From: Bog-756 sp963845485
Lineage (GTDB): Bacteria > Actinomycetota > Acidimicrobiia > Acidimicrobiales > RAAP-2
NCBI GenBank assembly: GCA_963845485.1
Contig: CAWJSI010000003.1
Coordinates: 6,703 to 70,702 of the forward strand
Reading direction: 5' to 3'
Length of the DNA stretch: 64,000 nt
Shown here in pieces: positions 34,957 through 43,812 of the stretch. A program made the position numbers and the translations under genes. The first letter of the stretch is position 1. Each line of letters starts with the position of its first letter. The notes under the pieces are model-generated. The model worked only from the letters and a program-made list of their open reading frames with translations, searched no databases and was not told where the DNA came from.

Positions 34957-35550
34957 GTGGCGTCGACCAGTGAGTCCCGAGGGGCCGACGGTTCGACGTC
35001 AGCATCCGTGGTCTGTGCTCGTCCGGCTCGACGGTGGCGGGTGGCCGGTGCCGCCCTCGCTGCCGGTCTGATGCTCTCGGCCTGCAGCCTGCACGTCTCC
35101 AAGCACGGCATCAGCGGCAACGTGTTCGGCCACAAGTTCTCCGGCGCCTCCGGTCAGCTGCCGGCCGGATTCCCCTCGGACGTGCCCGTCCCCGACAACT
35201 CACGTGTCCTCGACGGGGGTGGGGCCGACAATGACTGGGACGTCGCCTTTGCCGTGACCGGGACGCTGGCCGCAGGGACTACGGCCTATCAGGCCAAGTT
35301 CCAGTCGGCCGGCTACACCGTGACCAACATCCAGTCGGAGTCGACGCCGGACACCGGTGCCGCCAACCCCTCCCCCTCGACGACCATCACCCTGTCGGGG
35401 TCCGTGTTCTCGGCCACCAACTCGCAGTGGAAGGTCGAGGTCGAGTCGGGGAGCACCTCGTCGGCCAAGAACGGCCCGCTGAAGGCCGGGGAGTTCGCCG
35501 TCAACATCACGGTGGTGCCCGCCCCGTCGACGTCCACACCGACGACCTGA
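34957..35550 (+). CDS. Putative lipoprotein
   Basis: 197 residues. Arg-rich N-terminus, hydrophobic segment AGAALAAGLML and lipobox LSAC, with the modified Cys at about residue 43. The mature part is Gly/Ser/Thr-rich with a repeated beta-strand pattern and a fold reminiscent of small extracytoplasmic sensor domains, but I recognise no family. GAGGAGG at 34943-34949 supports GTG 34957. A TACCGT box at 34885-34890 would give a leader of about 60 bases. The unusually long pre-signal region (30 residues) leaves the start open. Confidence 0.75.
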   Translation: MASTSESRGADGSTSASVVCARPARRWRVAGAALAAGLMLSACSLHVSKHGISGNVFGHKFSGASGQLPAGFPSDVPVPDNSRVLDGGGADNDWDVAFAVTGTLAAGTTAYQAKFQSAGYTVTNIQSESTPDTGAANPSPSTTITLSGSVFSATNSQWKVEVESGSTSSAKNGPLKAGEFAVNITVVPAPSTSTPTT

Positions 35551-35602
35551 CCCGTCCAGGCCGGCTCGAGCCTTCGAGCACGATCGTCGGACGGCATCTA
35601 CA

Positions 35603-35887
35603 GTGGCGCCGAAGCGCCCCCTCGCCGACCTGCCTGCCGCGGGGGAGTGGCTCGTCGGTGTCGGTGGTCGACCCTTGGTCGTACACGGCGCGGGCGAGCC
35701 AGGCGATGGACGGGCCGAGCACTGCGGAGAGTGGGTCGTGATGAGCGGCATCCAGTGGGCGGTCCTCGTCGGTACCTCCATCCCGGTCGTTGCCGTGTGC
35801 ACGATGGCCCATCTGGAGTCGGTCGGTCGGCACCGGCGGGCGATCAACCTGGTGCTCGAGTACGACGAAGGGGAACTCGAGTCCTGA
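35603..35887 (+). CDS. Small hypothetical membrane protein
   Basis: Up to 94 residues from GTG 35603. The second half, from ATG 35741, contains one hydrophobic segment (IQWAVLVGTSIPVVAVCTMA) followed by a charged tail, LVLEYDEGELES. The first half has no recognisable feature, so the true product may be only the 48-residue form. It is the only coding candidate in the 472-base stretch between the lipoprotein and the next gene; the rest of that stretch shows nothing I can name. Confidence 0.4.
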   Translation: MAPKRPLADLPAAGEWLVGVGGRPLVVHGAGEPGDGRAEHCGEWVVMSGIQWAVLVGTSIPVVAVCTMAHLESVGRHRRAINLVLEYDEGELES

Positions 35888-36022
35888 CCCGGAATTCTTC
35901 TGTCCGCTGACCTGGTAGTTGTCCACACCGACGAGGGGCTCGGCGGCCTGGTGGCAGCGCCGGACCGATAGTGCGAGGCTGGTGGGGCACTCTGGTGCCG
36001 CTGGATGTCGAAGGAGGACACC

Positions 36023-36823
36023 ATGCCGTTGCTCTCGTGGTTCGCTCACCACCGTTTCTTGGCCTTCGGCGCCGGTATCGCCGTGGTCCTGGCCGCCGTG
36101 GCCGCTGGGGTCTGGTTCTTCGTCCTGCGCAGCCCGGGGACCCAGGTGGACCTGCGCCAGGCCCTGCGGCTCTACCGCCACGACCAACAGGACGCCTCGT
36201 CGGCCAACCGATCGCTCCTTCCCGCACCCGGTGTCTACAACTACCGCACCTCGGGGTACGAGCGGCTGAGTGTGGCCGGCATCAGTCGCTCCTTCCCGTC
36301 GTCGTCGGAGGTCGTGGTCACCGACAAGGCCTGTGCCACCGTGCGATGGGTGCCTTTCGAGCAGCACATGGAGGGAATCGTCGAGTGCTCGGAGGCCAAC
36401 GGTGCCGTCGGGATGGTGTCGGCACTCAGCGACGAGGAGATCGCCGGCGTCCGCACCACTGAGGTCATTCACTGCCCGTCGGACGCCTACTTCCTGCCGG
36501 CCGACCCGGTGGCGGGGCGAAAGTGGTCGGCCACCTGTCACACCGGGAGTCAGCCGGTCGGATTCCAAGGTCGAGTTCTCGGTTGGTCCTCCATCGCGGT
36601 GCACGGTCGGCACGAACGGGCCCTGCACACCCGGCTCACTCTCACCTTCCGTGGGGGCGAGAGTGGCTCGAACCCCACCGACTACTGGGTCTCCCCGACG
36701 ACCGGGTTGATCCTGAAGGAGTCCGAGGCCGTGGACCTGTCCCAGAAGACCGGACCTCTCGGCTCGGTCAGCTACCAGGAGCAGATGGCCATCAGCCTGA
36801 CCTCCCTGGCGGCCGCCCGCTGA
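36023..36823 (+). CDS. Hypothetical membrane-anchored protein
   Basis: 266 residues, no family recognised. An N-terminal signal-anchor (FLAFGAGIAVVLAAVAAG, about residues 12-35) precedes an extracytoplasmic domain with YNYRTSGYERLSVAG, several Cys (VTDKACATV, VECSEANG, IHCPSD, ATCHTG) that could form two disulfides, and a beta-rich C-terminus ending DYWVSPTTGLILKES. That last motif resembles outer-surface beta-sandwich domains where a precursor is measured or cleaved, but this is only resemblance. AAGGAGG at 36011-36017 selects ATG 36023 over ATG 36005. Confidence 0.75.
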   Translation: MPLLSWFAHHRFLAFGAGIAVVLAAVAAGVWFFVLRSPGTQVDLRQALRLYRHDQQDASSANRSLLPAPGVYNYRTSGYERLSVAGISRSFPSSSEVVVTDKACATVRWVPFEQHMEGIVECSEANGAVGMVSALSDEEIAGVRTTEVIHCPSDAYFLPADPVAGRKWSATCHTGSQPVGFQGRVLGWSSIAVHGRHERALHTRLTLTFRGGESGSNPTDYWVSPTTGLILKESEAVDLSQKTGPLGSVSYQEQMAISLTSLAAAR

Positions 36824-36869
36824 CCGGGGCCCCTTCGACCGGTACACCAGCGGTGCTGACGCCGGTGGG

Positions 36870-37685
36870 TTAGAGGTCGCCGAAGAAGTCGACGAGGGCC
36901 GCACCCACCTGGGCGGCATGGGTGAAGATGCCGAGGTGGCTGGCGCCGGGGATCTCCACGAAGCGGGATCCCGGGATGGCGTCGGCCGCCTCTTTGGCCC
37001 TGGCCGGTGGCGAATCGATGTCGTGCTCGAAGGCGAGGATGAGACAGGGCACCGAGACCGACGGCCACGCCCTGGTCCGCTCGAGGTCGTTGGACCAGGC
37101 CAGACAGGCTTCGTACTGACCGAGCCGGCCCGGGTTGGGCCAGGTGGGCTGGTTCTCCAGCAGGGTCAGCCAGGCCTCCACCACCTGGTCGTCTTGGAGG
37201 TCGTGGTTGGGCAGATAGCGGAGAGTCTCCGTCGCCGAGAACAGGGGTGGCATCGGACAGTCGAGACGGGCCAGGTCCCGCTCGACGGTGGTGACGGCCT
37301 TCTCCCATGCCGTAGCCACGTTGCAGCTGCCCATGAGGGCCGCACCGCGCACCCGCCCGGGGTGTTCGATGGCCAAGGTCTCGGTGACCCAGCCGCCCAT
37401 GGAGTGCCCGGCGATACGTACGGCGTCCATGCCGAGGTGGTCGAGGAGTCCGAGCGTGTCGTCCACCATGTCGGCGATGGCGTACGGGGCCGGCGGCGAA
37501 GACGAGGGGGCAACGCCCCGGTTGTCGAAGGTGACCACCGAGAACCCTGCCGCCGTCAGCACCGGGACCAGGCTGAACTGCCAAGCCATGGCGGGCTGGC
37601 TGCAACCGGCCACCAGCACGACGGGCTCGCCCTCGCCGACCACGTCATAGGCCAGGGTGACGTCGTCGACGATGACTTCGGGCAT
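36870..37685 (-). CDS. Alpha/beta-fold hydrolase
   Basis: 271 residues. The oxyanion region is PVVLVAGCSQPAMAW, the nucleophile elbow RIAGHSMGGWVTE, the acid probably in LILAFEHDIDSPP, and the His in GASHLGIF. A helical lid lies between strands 6 and 7. Such enzymes include esterases, C-C bond hydrolases and enol-lactonases; the substrate is unknown. ATG 37685 starts MPEVIVDDVTLAYDVVG, the normal family start, so 12 upstream in-frame codons are left out. Confidence 0.88.
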   Translation of the reverse strand: MPEVIVDDVTLAYDVVGEGEPVVLVAGCSQPAMAWQFSLVPVLTAAGFSVVTFDNRGVAPSSSPPAPYAIADMVDDTLGLLDHLGMDAVRIAGHSMGGWVTETLAIEHPGRVRGAALMGSCNVATAWEKAVTTVERDLARLDCPMPPLFSATETLRYLPNHDLQDDQVVEAWLTLLENQPTWPNPGRLGQYEACLAWSNDLERTRAWPSVSVPCLILAFEHDIDSPPARAKEAADAIPGSRFVEIPGASHLGIFTHAAQVGAALVDFFGDL

Positions 37686-37797
37686 GGCGCCATGATGTCG
37701 TCCTCTCACGGCCGGGCACAAGCCGTGGGCATCGACTACCGGTGGCCTCGACCGTCACGTCGGCGTCCTTCCACGGCTGGTCCCACCCCGGTTCGAG

Positions 37798-37803
37798 TAC
37801 CGT
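37798..37803 (+). promoter_or_regulatory. Putative -10 box for the aldo/keto reductase gene
   Basis: TACCGT ends 6 bases before ATG 37810, at leaderless spacing. Confidence 0.45.
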
Positions 37804-37809
37804 GCAGGC

Positions 37810-38796
37810 ATGATCCCGGACCACTACACACTGGCCGGATCCGACGTCTCGGTCTCCGCACTCGGCGTGGGTACCTGGGCGTGGGGCGACCGCTCCACCT
37901 GGGGCATGGGTGGCTACGACACCGACCTCACCAAGGACACCATCCGTGAGGCGTGGGAGGCCACCGTCGACGGCGGGGTCACCCTGTTCGACACCGCCGA
38001 GGTCTACGGAGGTGGCGAGAGCGAGCGGATCATCGGCTCGCTCTTGGCCACCGACCCCGAACGGGCCGGCGAAGTGGTGGTGGCCACCAAGTTCATGCCG
38101 TCCCCCTGGAAGCTCCAGGTGAGCGCGGCCCTGATGGCCTCGCTCCGGGCCTCGTTGGCCCGACTGGGTGTGTCGTCGGTGGGGCTCTACCAGATCCACG
38201 GTCCCATCAGCCTCCGCTCCCACGCCGCTCTCGCCGAGGCTCTGGCCGAGGCCCATCAGGCTGGCCTGGTCGAGGCGGTCGGCGTCTCCAACTACTCGGT
38301 AAAAGAGACGCTGGCCATGGCGTCCGCCCTCGAGGCCCGAGGCATGAAGCTCGCCACCAACCAGATCGAGTTCTCGCTCCTGCGCCGTTCGCCCGAGACC
38401 GGAGGGCTGCTGGCCGCCTGTCGGGACGCCGGGGTGCTGCCCCTGGCCTACTCGCCCATCGGGCAGGGCCGGCTCACCGGTAAGTACTCGGCCGCCAATC
38501 CTCCCCCCGGCAAGCGCAACTTCTCGAACCACCCCATGGAGGTCGTGGACGGGGTGGTAGCCGAGCTCCGGCGGGTGGGGGAGAAGCACGGCGGCAAGCT
38601 CCCGAGCCAGGTCGCCCTCAACTGGGTGATGGCCAAAGGTGCCGTGCCCATCCCGGGTGCGAAGAACCGCGGCCAGGCCGAGGAGAACGCCGGGGCGCTG
38701 GGCTGGTCGGTCGACGAGGAGGACCTGGACCGCTTGGACCGAGTGGCACTGCCCGGGATCCGCACCTTCCAGAGCCGACTCTGGCAGCACGGCTGA
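37810..38796 (+). CDS. Aldo/keto reductase
   Basis: NADPH-dependent (beta/alpha)8 oxidoreductase, 328 residues. The catalytic Asp and Tyr are in LFDTAEVYGGGESERIIG, the Lys in VVVATKFMPSP, and the His in LYQIHGPIS. The cofactor end shows VAVPIPGAK-like VPIPGAKNRGQAEENAGALG. It resembles the group of general stress or xenobiotic aldehyde reductases; no pathway is implied by its neighbours, an alpha/beta hydrolase and the HIRAN-type protein. Confidence 0.9.
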   Translation: MIPDHYTLAGSDVSVSALGVGTWAWGDRSTWGMGGYDTDLTKDTIREAWEATVDGGVTLFDTAEVYGGGESERIIGSLLATDPERAGEVVVATKFMPSPWKLQVSAALMASLRASLARLGVSSVGLYQIHGPISLRSHAALAEALAEAHQAGLVEAVGVSNYSVKETLAMASALEARGMKLATNQIEFSLLRRSPETGGLLAACRDAGVLPLAYSPIGQGRLTGKYSAANPPPGKRNFSNHPMEVVDGVVAELRRVGEKHGGKLPSQVALNWVMAKGAVPIPGAKNRGQAEENAGALGWSVDEEDLDRLDRVALPGIRTFQSRLWQHG

Positions 38797-38825
38797 CCGA
38801 CCTTCCGGTGCGGTGCGGTGCGGCG

Positions 38826-39317
38826 TCAGTCCAACAGCGTGGCCTGGACGATGACGTGCATCGACCCGAGGACCGAGAGTCCGTGGCGCCGTCCGTTGCT
38901 GGACCACTCCATGAGGATGATCCCGCGGCCCGCCCGAGTCCCGGCTGGCGCCAGGCTGGTGGCGATCGTGGCCGGCACGTAGCCCACCCGTTGGCCGCCC
39001 CCGAAGATGGCTAGCGGGTTCCGGTCGGTGGCGTTGGCCGCCTCGGCCCGGATCTCCACGCTGCTGCCTGCCCGGAAGTGCGGAAGCTGCACGACATCGT
39101 CGTGGAACGAGACACCGGTGAGGCGGGTGCAGAACACGCCGGGCAGCACCGGGGACCGGCTGTCTTCGAACAGGGTGACTTTCCGTTCAGGGTCCAGGTA
39201 GGGCGTATAGCCCACACCGATGATCTCGCCGTCAGCCGCCTCGATGGTGCGCCGGTCCTCGGCCAGCCACACCCGCAGGACCGCACTCTCGCTGGCCCGA
39301 CGGTCCCGGTCGGTCAC
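38826..39317 (-). CDS. HIRAN-like domain protein
   Basis: 163 residues. The segment LTGVSFHDDVVQLPHFRAGS, followed by VEIRAEAANATDRNPLAIFG and RVGYVPATIATSLAP, has the pattern of the HIRAN domain, known from HLTF/Rad5 where it binds 3' DNA ends. Here it is free-standing, with no helicase. The usual N-x-x-D-x-N-A core is altered to NATDRNPLA. DNA binding is inference from the fold. GTG 39317 is the best start. The 287 bases upstream, to the next gene, hold nothing I can support. Confidence 0.7.
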   Translation of the reverse strand: MTDRDRRASESAVLRVWLAEDRRTIEAADGEIIGVGYTPYLDPERKVTLFEDSRSPVLPGVFCTRLTGVSFHDDVVQLPHFRAGSSVEIRAEAANATDRNPLAIFGGGQRVGYVPATIATSLAPAGTRAGRGIILMEWSSNGRRHGLSVLGSMHVIVQATLLD

Positions 39318-39604
39318 CGGGGCGTCTCCATCGTCAGTGAGGTGGCAAAGGCGCGTCCGGATCCCAGGTGTGATCGGCTGGACACGCGGCGCGGTGCCGC
39401 CGCGGCTCGCACGCCCCGCATCGTTCGGTGTCCTCCGGCTGCCATCTCCTCTGGCATACGCTGCCTCCCTCGGTGTGCCCCTACCGTGCCACGAGGCACG
39501 CGGCGTGAGCCGGTGCTCGGGTCCCCTGTCCATCGCGGCCCAGATTGTGCCACCTGTGGGGTCCGGTCCGGTCCCATGGGCGACGATGGCCCCGAACGAG
39601 GGTG

Positions 39605-39991
39605 CTACGCCGGGATCAGCTCGATCCGGTTGCCGAACGGGTCGTCCACGTACCACTGCGGTTTCCCGGGAACGTCCTCGGTTTTGCGGGTGGGGTGCCC
39701 TGCTGCCTCCAGCACGAGGCAGAGGGCCTCGAGGTTCTCCACCCGGAGACCGGGATGGGCTTTCTTGGCCGGCCGGAAGTCCTCCTCGACGCCCAGGTGG
39801 ACCTTGGCCGTTCCGAGTTCGAACCAGCCGCCTCCCCGCACCGCCAACTCGGGTGGCTTGTGGACCCGGGGGAGTCCCAACAGGCCGGCAAAGAACGCCT
39901 CGGCCTGAGCATCGGCCTCCGGGCCGGGCGGCATGGCCAGTTGCACATGGTCGATGCCCACGACCCGGGGCTCGGATCCGGAACCCGTCAT
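39605..39991 (-). CDS. VOC-family (glyoxalase-like) protein
   Basis: 128 residues with the beta-alpha-beta-beta-beta repeats of the vicinal oxygen chelate fold. The putative metal ligands are His in VVGIDHVQLAMP, His in AKVHLGVEEDF and Glu in NRIELIPA. The WYVDDPFGNRIELI ending is typical of glyoxalase/bleomycin resistance proteins. AGGAGG stands at the right distance before ATG 39991, which also overlaps the stop of the second VOC gene (ATGA). Confidence 0.88.
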   Translation of the reverse strand: MTGSGSEPRVVGIDHVQLAMPPGPEADAQAEAFFAGLLGLPRVHKPPELAVRGGGWFELGTAKVHLGVEEDFRPAKKAHPGLRVENLEALCLVLEAAGHPTRKTEDVPGKPQWYVDDPFGNRIELIPA

Positions 39992-40413
39992 GGTGTACCT
40001 CCTTCGATAGGCCCACGGGAGTCCCTTCGGAGTGGATGGTCGACGGGAACCTCCACCAGGTGGATGCGGAGGCCGTCGGGGTCGTCGATCCAGGCCTCCA
40101 CCAGCCCCCACGGCTCGACAACGGCAGCTCTGGCCACGGGGACACCCCGCCCTGTTAGTTCGGTGAGTGTGTGGTCGAGGTCCCGCACCTGGAGCCACAG
40201 GACGACCGACCTGGAGCCCGACCCGGCGACCGGTGATCCCCCGCCGCCCCCGGTGACCTCGATCAGACCGCCTCCGACGAAGAAGACCACACCCCGGTGA
40301 GCGCCCTCACCGAACTCACGGGACACGGCCAGGCCGAGGCCGTCCCTGTAGAAAGCGAGGGTGCGATCGAGGTCGCTCGGATGGATGATCGTTCGACTGC
40401 TCAGTACTTCCAT
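39988..40413 (-). CDS. VOC-family (glyoxalase-like) protein
   Basis: 141 residues, same fold as its downstream partner. Markers are RTIIHPSDLDRTLAFYRDGL, VVLWLQVRDLDHTLTELTGRG and DDPDGLRIHLVEVP. The first metal ligand position, usually His, is within TIIHPSD, and the Glu within IHLVEV. The pair may be two single-domain enzymes or a heterodimer. It is first in a two-gene minus-strand unit; no clear promoter is visible in the 136 bases before it. Confidence 0.87.
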   Translation of the reverse strand: MEVLSSRTIIHPSDLDRTLAFYRDGLGLAVSREFGEGAHRGVVFFVGGGLIEVTGGGGGSPVAGSGSRSVVLWLQVRDLDHTLTELTGRGVPVARAAVVEPWGLVEAWIDDPDGLRIHLVEVPVDHPLRRDSRGPIEGGTP

Positions 40414-40549
40414 GGCTGCTCTTCCCCAGCGGTGCTGTGGTCCGGGTCACGACCCTCGTGAGGGGCGCTCGTGGTCCGGGCTCGTGGGGTCTCGGCCCCT
40501 CGGGGCACGGTACACCGGGCGGTGCGGGCCGTGCGGGCGGCCGGTGCGC

Positions 40550-40969
40550 TCAGTACGTGGTGGCGGGGATCCGGTCGGCCGAGCCGTTCCGGACGTCGTT
40601 GAGCAACCGTTGGCTGGCAGCCAGTGCGGAGAGATCGCCCCGAACCCGGATGCGCCCAGCGGTCAACGCCTCCGCGGGGGAAAGCTCGCCCCGTGACAGA
40701 GCGGCGGCATCGTCATAGGCAAGCACGATGGTCACATCCGGGCCGGCGCCGGATCCATCCGTCGCACCGCCACTGTCAAGGGTGAGGCGGACGGCACCGG
40801 CCTCGATCTGCATGACCAGTCGGACGTCGCCGTCGGGCGTCCCGTGGACCTCTTGGACCACGGTGACGTGGCCGTCCGCCAGCGTCGAGTCGGCTTCTGC
40901 CGGCGCCGGCAACGAGGTGAGGGCAGTGTTCCACTCCTCGACCCACTCGGGGGTGAGGAAACGGGCCAT
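40550..40969 (-). CDS. SCP-2 sterol transfer family protein
   Basis: 139 residues with the pattern of the sterol carrier protein 2 fold: MARFLTPEWVEEWNTALTSL, a central run of alternating hydrophobic strands (VRLVMQIEAGAVRLTLDSG, VTIVLAYDDAAALSRGEL) and SPAEALTAGRIRVRGDLSAL, the hallmark C-terminal part that lines the lipid tunnel. Such proteins bind lipids or acyl-CoA; the ligand is unknown. It stands alone between the VOC pair and the sdh operon. Confidence 0.87.
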   Translation of the reverse strand: MARFLTPEWVEEWNTALTSLPAPAEADSTLADGHVTVVQEVHGTPDGDVRLVMQIEAGAVRLTLDSGGATDGSGAGPDVTIVLAYDDAAALSRGELSPAEALTAGRIRVRGDLSALAASQRLLNDVRNGSADRIPATTY

Positions 40970-41021
40970 CAGCGTGCGGTGCCAGTGGTAAGGCGTGACC
41001 CAGGAACCGCCGACACCCGGT

Positions 41022-41963
41022 TCAGCCCGAAGGCGCGTCGTCGAGGCTGATGACGGTGCTTCCCGATTCCACCTCGAGCGGCTGGTGAGGTGCGGGGACC
41101 CCGTGGACCTCGACAGCAGGTTGCACCGCGGCGGGACCGGTGGCCGGAGAGTCGACGGCGGCCTCGGCGGGTGTCCGCTTGCTCCGGTTCAGGATCTTCC
41201 GTCCCAGCCATGCCACCGGGTCGTACTTGGCGTCGACCACCCGTTCCTTGAGGGGGATGATGGCGTTGTCAGTGATCTTGATGTGCTCGGGGCACACCTC
41301 GGTGCAGCACTTGGTGATGTTGCACTTGCTCAGGCCCTGCTCCTCTTGGAGGAGCTCGCGACGGTCGTTGACGTCGAGGGGATGCATCTCCAGCTCCGCC
41401 GAACGGGCGAAAAACCGAGGCCCGGCGAAGGCCGTCTTGTTCTCCTCGTGGTCGCGCATCACATGGCAGACGTCCTGGCACAAGAAGCACTCGATGCACT
41501 TGCGGAACTCCTGGCTCCGCTCGACGTCGATCTGCTGCATCCGGTAGCCGCCCGCTTCGACCTCGTCGGCTGTCTTCTCGCGGGGCTGGAACGGCGGGAT
41601 TCGCTTGGCCACCTCGTAGTTGTACGACACGTCGGTGACCAGGTCGCGCAGTATGGGGAACGTCCGCATGGGTGCCACGGTGACCGTCTCGCCCGGCGGC
41701 AGCGTGTCCATACGGGTCATGCACATGAGGGAGGGAAGCCCGTTGATCTCCGCCGAGCACGAGCCGCACTTGCCGGCCTTGCAGTTCCAGCGGCACGCCA
41801 GGTCGGGAGCTTTGGTCGCCTGGACGCGGTGGATGACGTCGAGGACCACCTCACCCTCGACCGACGGCATGACGTAGTCGGTGAACTGGCCACCCGTCTC
41901 GTCGCCGCGCCACAGGCGCATGGTGATCTCGCCACCGTCGGCTGCCTCGTGTTCTTCGGCCAT
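41022..41963 (-). CDS. sdhB: Succinate dehydrogenase/fumarate reductase iron-sulfur subunit
   Basis: 313 residues. The [2Fe-2S] ligands are in CRWNCKAGKCGSCSAEING and the following LMC. The [4Fe-4S]/[3Fe-4S] ligands are in KCIECFLCQDVCHVM and KCNITKCCTEVCPEHIKI. It passes electrons from the flavoprotein to quinone in the membrane. The last 60 residues are a variable extension beyond the normal end. ATG overlaps the sdhA stop (TAATG on the minus strand). Gene order is cytochrome, flavoprotein, iron-sulfur. Confidence 0.94.
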   Translation of the reverse strand: MAEEHEAADGGEITMRLWRGDETGGQFTDYVMPSVEGEVVLDVIHRVQATKAPDLACRWNCKAGKCGSCSAEINGLPSLMCMTRMDTLPPGETVTVAPMRTFPILRDLVTDVSYNYEVAKRIPPFQPREKTADEVEAGGYRMQQIDVERSQEFRKCIECFLCQDVCHVMRDHEENKTAFAGPRFFARSAELEMHPLDVNDRRELLQEEQGLSKCNITKCCTEVCPEHIKITDNAIIPLKERVVDAKYDPVAWLGRKILNRSKRTPAEAAVDSPATGPAAVQPAVEVHGVPAPHQPLEVESGSTVISLDDAPSG

Positions 41964-43799
41964 TAGGTCGCCTCCTCGAACAGTTCCTTGAGATCGTCAG
42001 GCATCACCGGTATCGGCTCGGGTGTGGCGGTGATGGTGCGGATCGAGGGCGTGCCGCCCACGCCGCCGGTACCGCCATCCTTGATGCGCTGGACGAAGTT
42101 GACCGAACCCATCTCCGCCACCGGCTTCGGGTAGTCGTCACGGGTGTGACCACCTCGACTCTCCTTGCGGTTGATGGCCCCGAGGGTCGTGCAGCGCGAG
42201 ACGCTGAGCATGGACGGCAGGTCGGTCGTCAGGTTCCAGCCCGGGTTGTACTTGCGTCCACCGCTGAGGGAGACCTGGTTGGCCCGGTCCTCTAGCTCGT
42301 CGAGCTTGCCGATGGCCTCGTCCAGCTCCGAGCCCGTACGGATGATCCCGACCAGGCTCTGCATGGTGGCCTGGAGGTCGTGCTGGATGTCGTAGGGGTT
42401 CTCCCCGTTCTCCCGCTCGAACGGGGCCACGGCGGCATCGATGGCCGCACTGATCTGACCCTCGTCGAGGGTGACCGATCCGGAGCGGTCCGTGGCGAAC
42501 TCGGCCGCACCGATGCCGGCCCGGCGTCCGAACACCAAGAGATCCGAGAGCGAGTTGCCGCCGAGGCGGTTGGCCCCGTGCATGCCTCCGGCCACCTCAC
42601 CGGCGGCGAAGAGTCCCGCCACCGTGGTGGCGGCGGAGTCAGCCTCCACTCGGACGCCACCCATGATGTAGTGACAGGTCGGCCCGACCTCCATGGCCTC
42701 GGCGGTGATGTCCACGCCGGCGAGCTCTTTGAACTGGTGGTACATGGAGGGCAGGCGGCGACGGATGTCTTCGGCGCTGCGCCGCGTGGCGATGTCGAGG
42801 AACACGCCACCGTGCGGGCTGCCCCGGCCGGCCTTCACCTCGCTGTTGATGGAGCGGGCCACCTCGTCACGGGGGAGCAGTTCGGGCGGGCGCCTCCCGG
42901 CGCTGTGGTCGTCGTACCACTTGTCGCCCTCGTCCTCCGAGTCGGCCGTCTCGGCTGCGAACATCGGGGGGATGTAGTCGAACATGAAGCGCTTGCCCTC
43001 GGAGTTCCGTAGGACGCCACCGTCTCCCCGGACGCCCTCGGTCACGAGGATGCCGCGTACCGAGAGGGGCCAGACCATGCCCGTCGGGTGGAACTGCACG
43101 CACTCCATGTCGATGAGATCGGCTCCGGCCCAGAGGGACATGGCGTGGCCGTCTCCGGTCGACTCCCACGAGTTGGACGTGTAGGTCCAGCTCTTGCCCA
43201 CCCCGCCGGTCGCCATGACCACGGCCTTGGCCTTGAACACGACGAACTCACCAGAGGGGCGCCAGTAGCCGACCAGGCCCGAGACCGTGCCGTCCGTATC
43301 GTGCAGGAGGCGGAGCACCTTCAGCTCCATGAAGACCTCGATGCCGTCGGCCACCGCCTTCTGCTGCAGCGTCCGGATGAGCTCGAGGCCGGTGCGGTCG
43401 CCGATGTGGGCCAATCGGGCGTAGCGGTGACCACCGAAGTCGCGCTCGAAGGATCAGCCCGTCCTTGGTCCGGTCGAACAGCGCACCCCAGTCCTCGAGC
43501 TCCCGCACCCGGTCGGGGGATTCCTGCGCGTGGAGCTGAGCCATGCGCCAGTTGTTGAGCATCTTCCCGCCACGCATGGTGTCCCGGAAGTGCACCTGCC
43601 AGCTGTCCTCGTCGTAGACGTTGCGGAGCGCCGCCGCCACACCACCTTCGGCCATGACCGTGTGCGCCTTGCCCAACAGGGACTTGCACACGAGGGCGGT
43701 CTTCAGCCCCCGGGACCGGGCCTCGATGGCGGCTCGCAGGCCGGCGCCACCGGCCCCGATGATGATGACATCGAACTCGTGGGTCTCGTACTCAGCCAT
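41963..43799 (-). pseudogene. sdhA: Succinate dehydrogenase/fumarate reductase flavoprotein subunit, frameshifted
   Basis: FAD-containing catalytic subunit. The N-terminal frame (43799 to about 43449) has DVIIIGAGGAGLRAAIEA, SLLGKAHTVMAEGGVAAAL and LEDWGALFDRTKDGLIL. The rest (about 43447 to 41963) has HIGDRTGLELIRTLQQ, VVMATGGVGKSW, ECVQFHPTGMVWP and GLFAAGEVAGGMHGANRLGG. Removing one base near g43448 joins them into ILERDFGGHRYARLAHIGDR, the expected FAD-His region. Nothing else is damaged, the operon partners are intact, and the gene would be central to respiration, so an indel error in the sequence is the likeliest cause. Confidence 0.9.
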
Positions 43800-43812
43800 G
43801 GGTCGATACCCC

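Noticed and set aside
39314..39577. 87-codon minus-strand frame between the HIRAN-like and VOC genes
   Set aside because: It overlaps the HIRAN-type start, has no recognisable feature and no supporting RBS.
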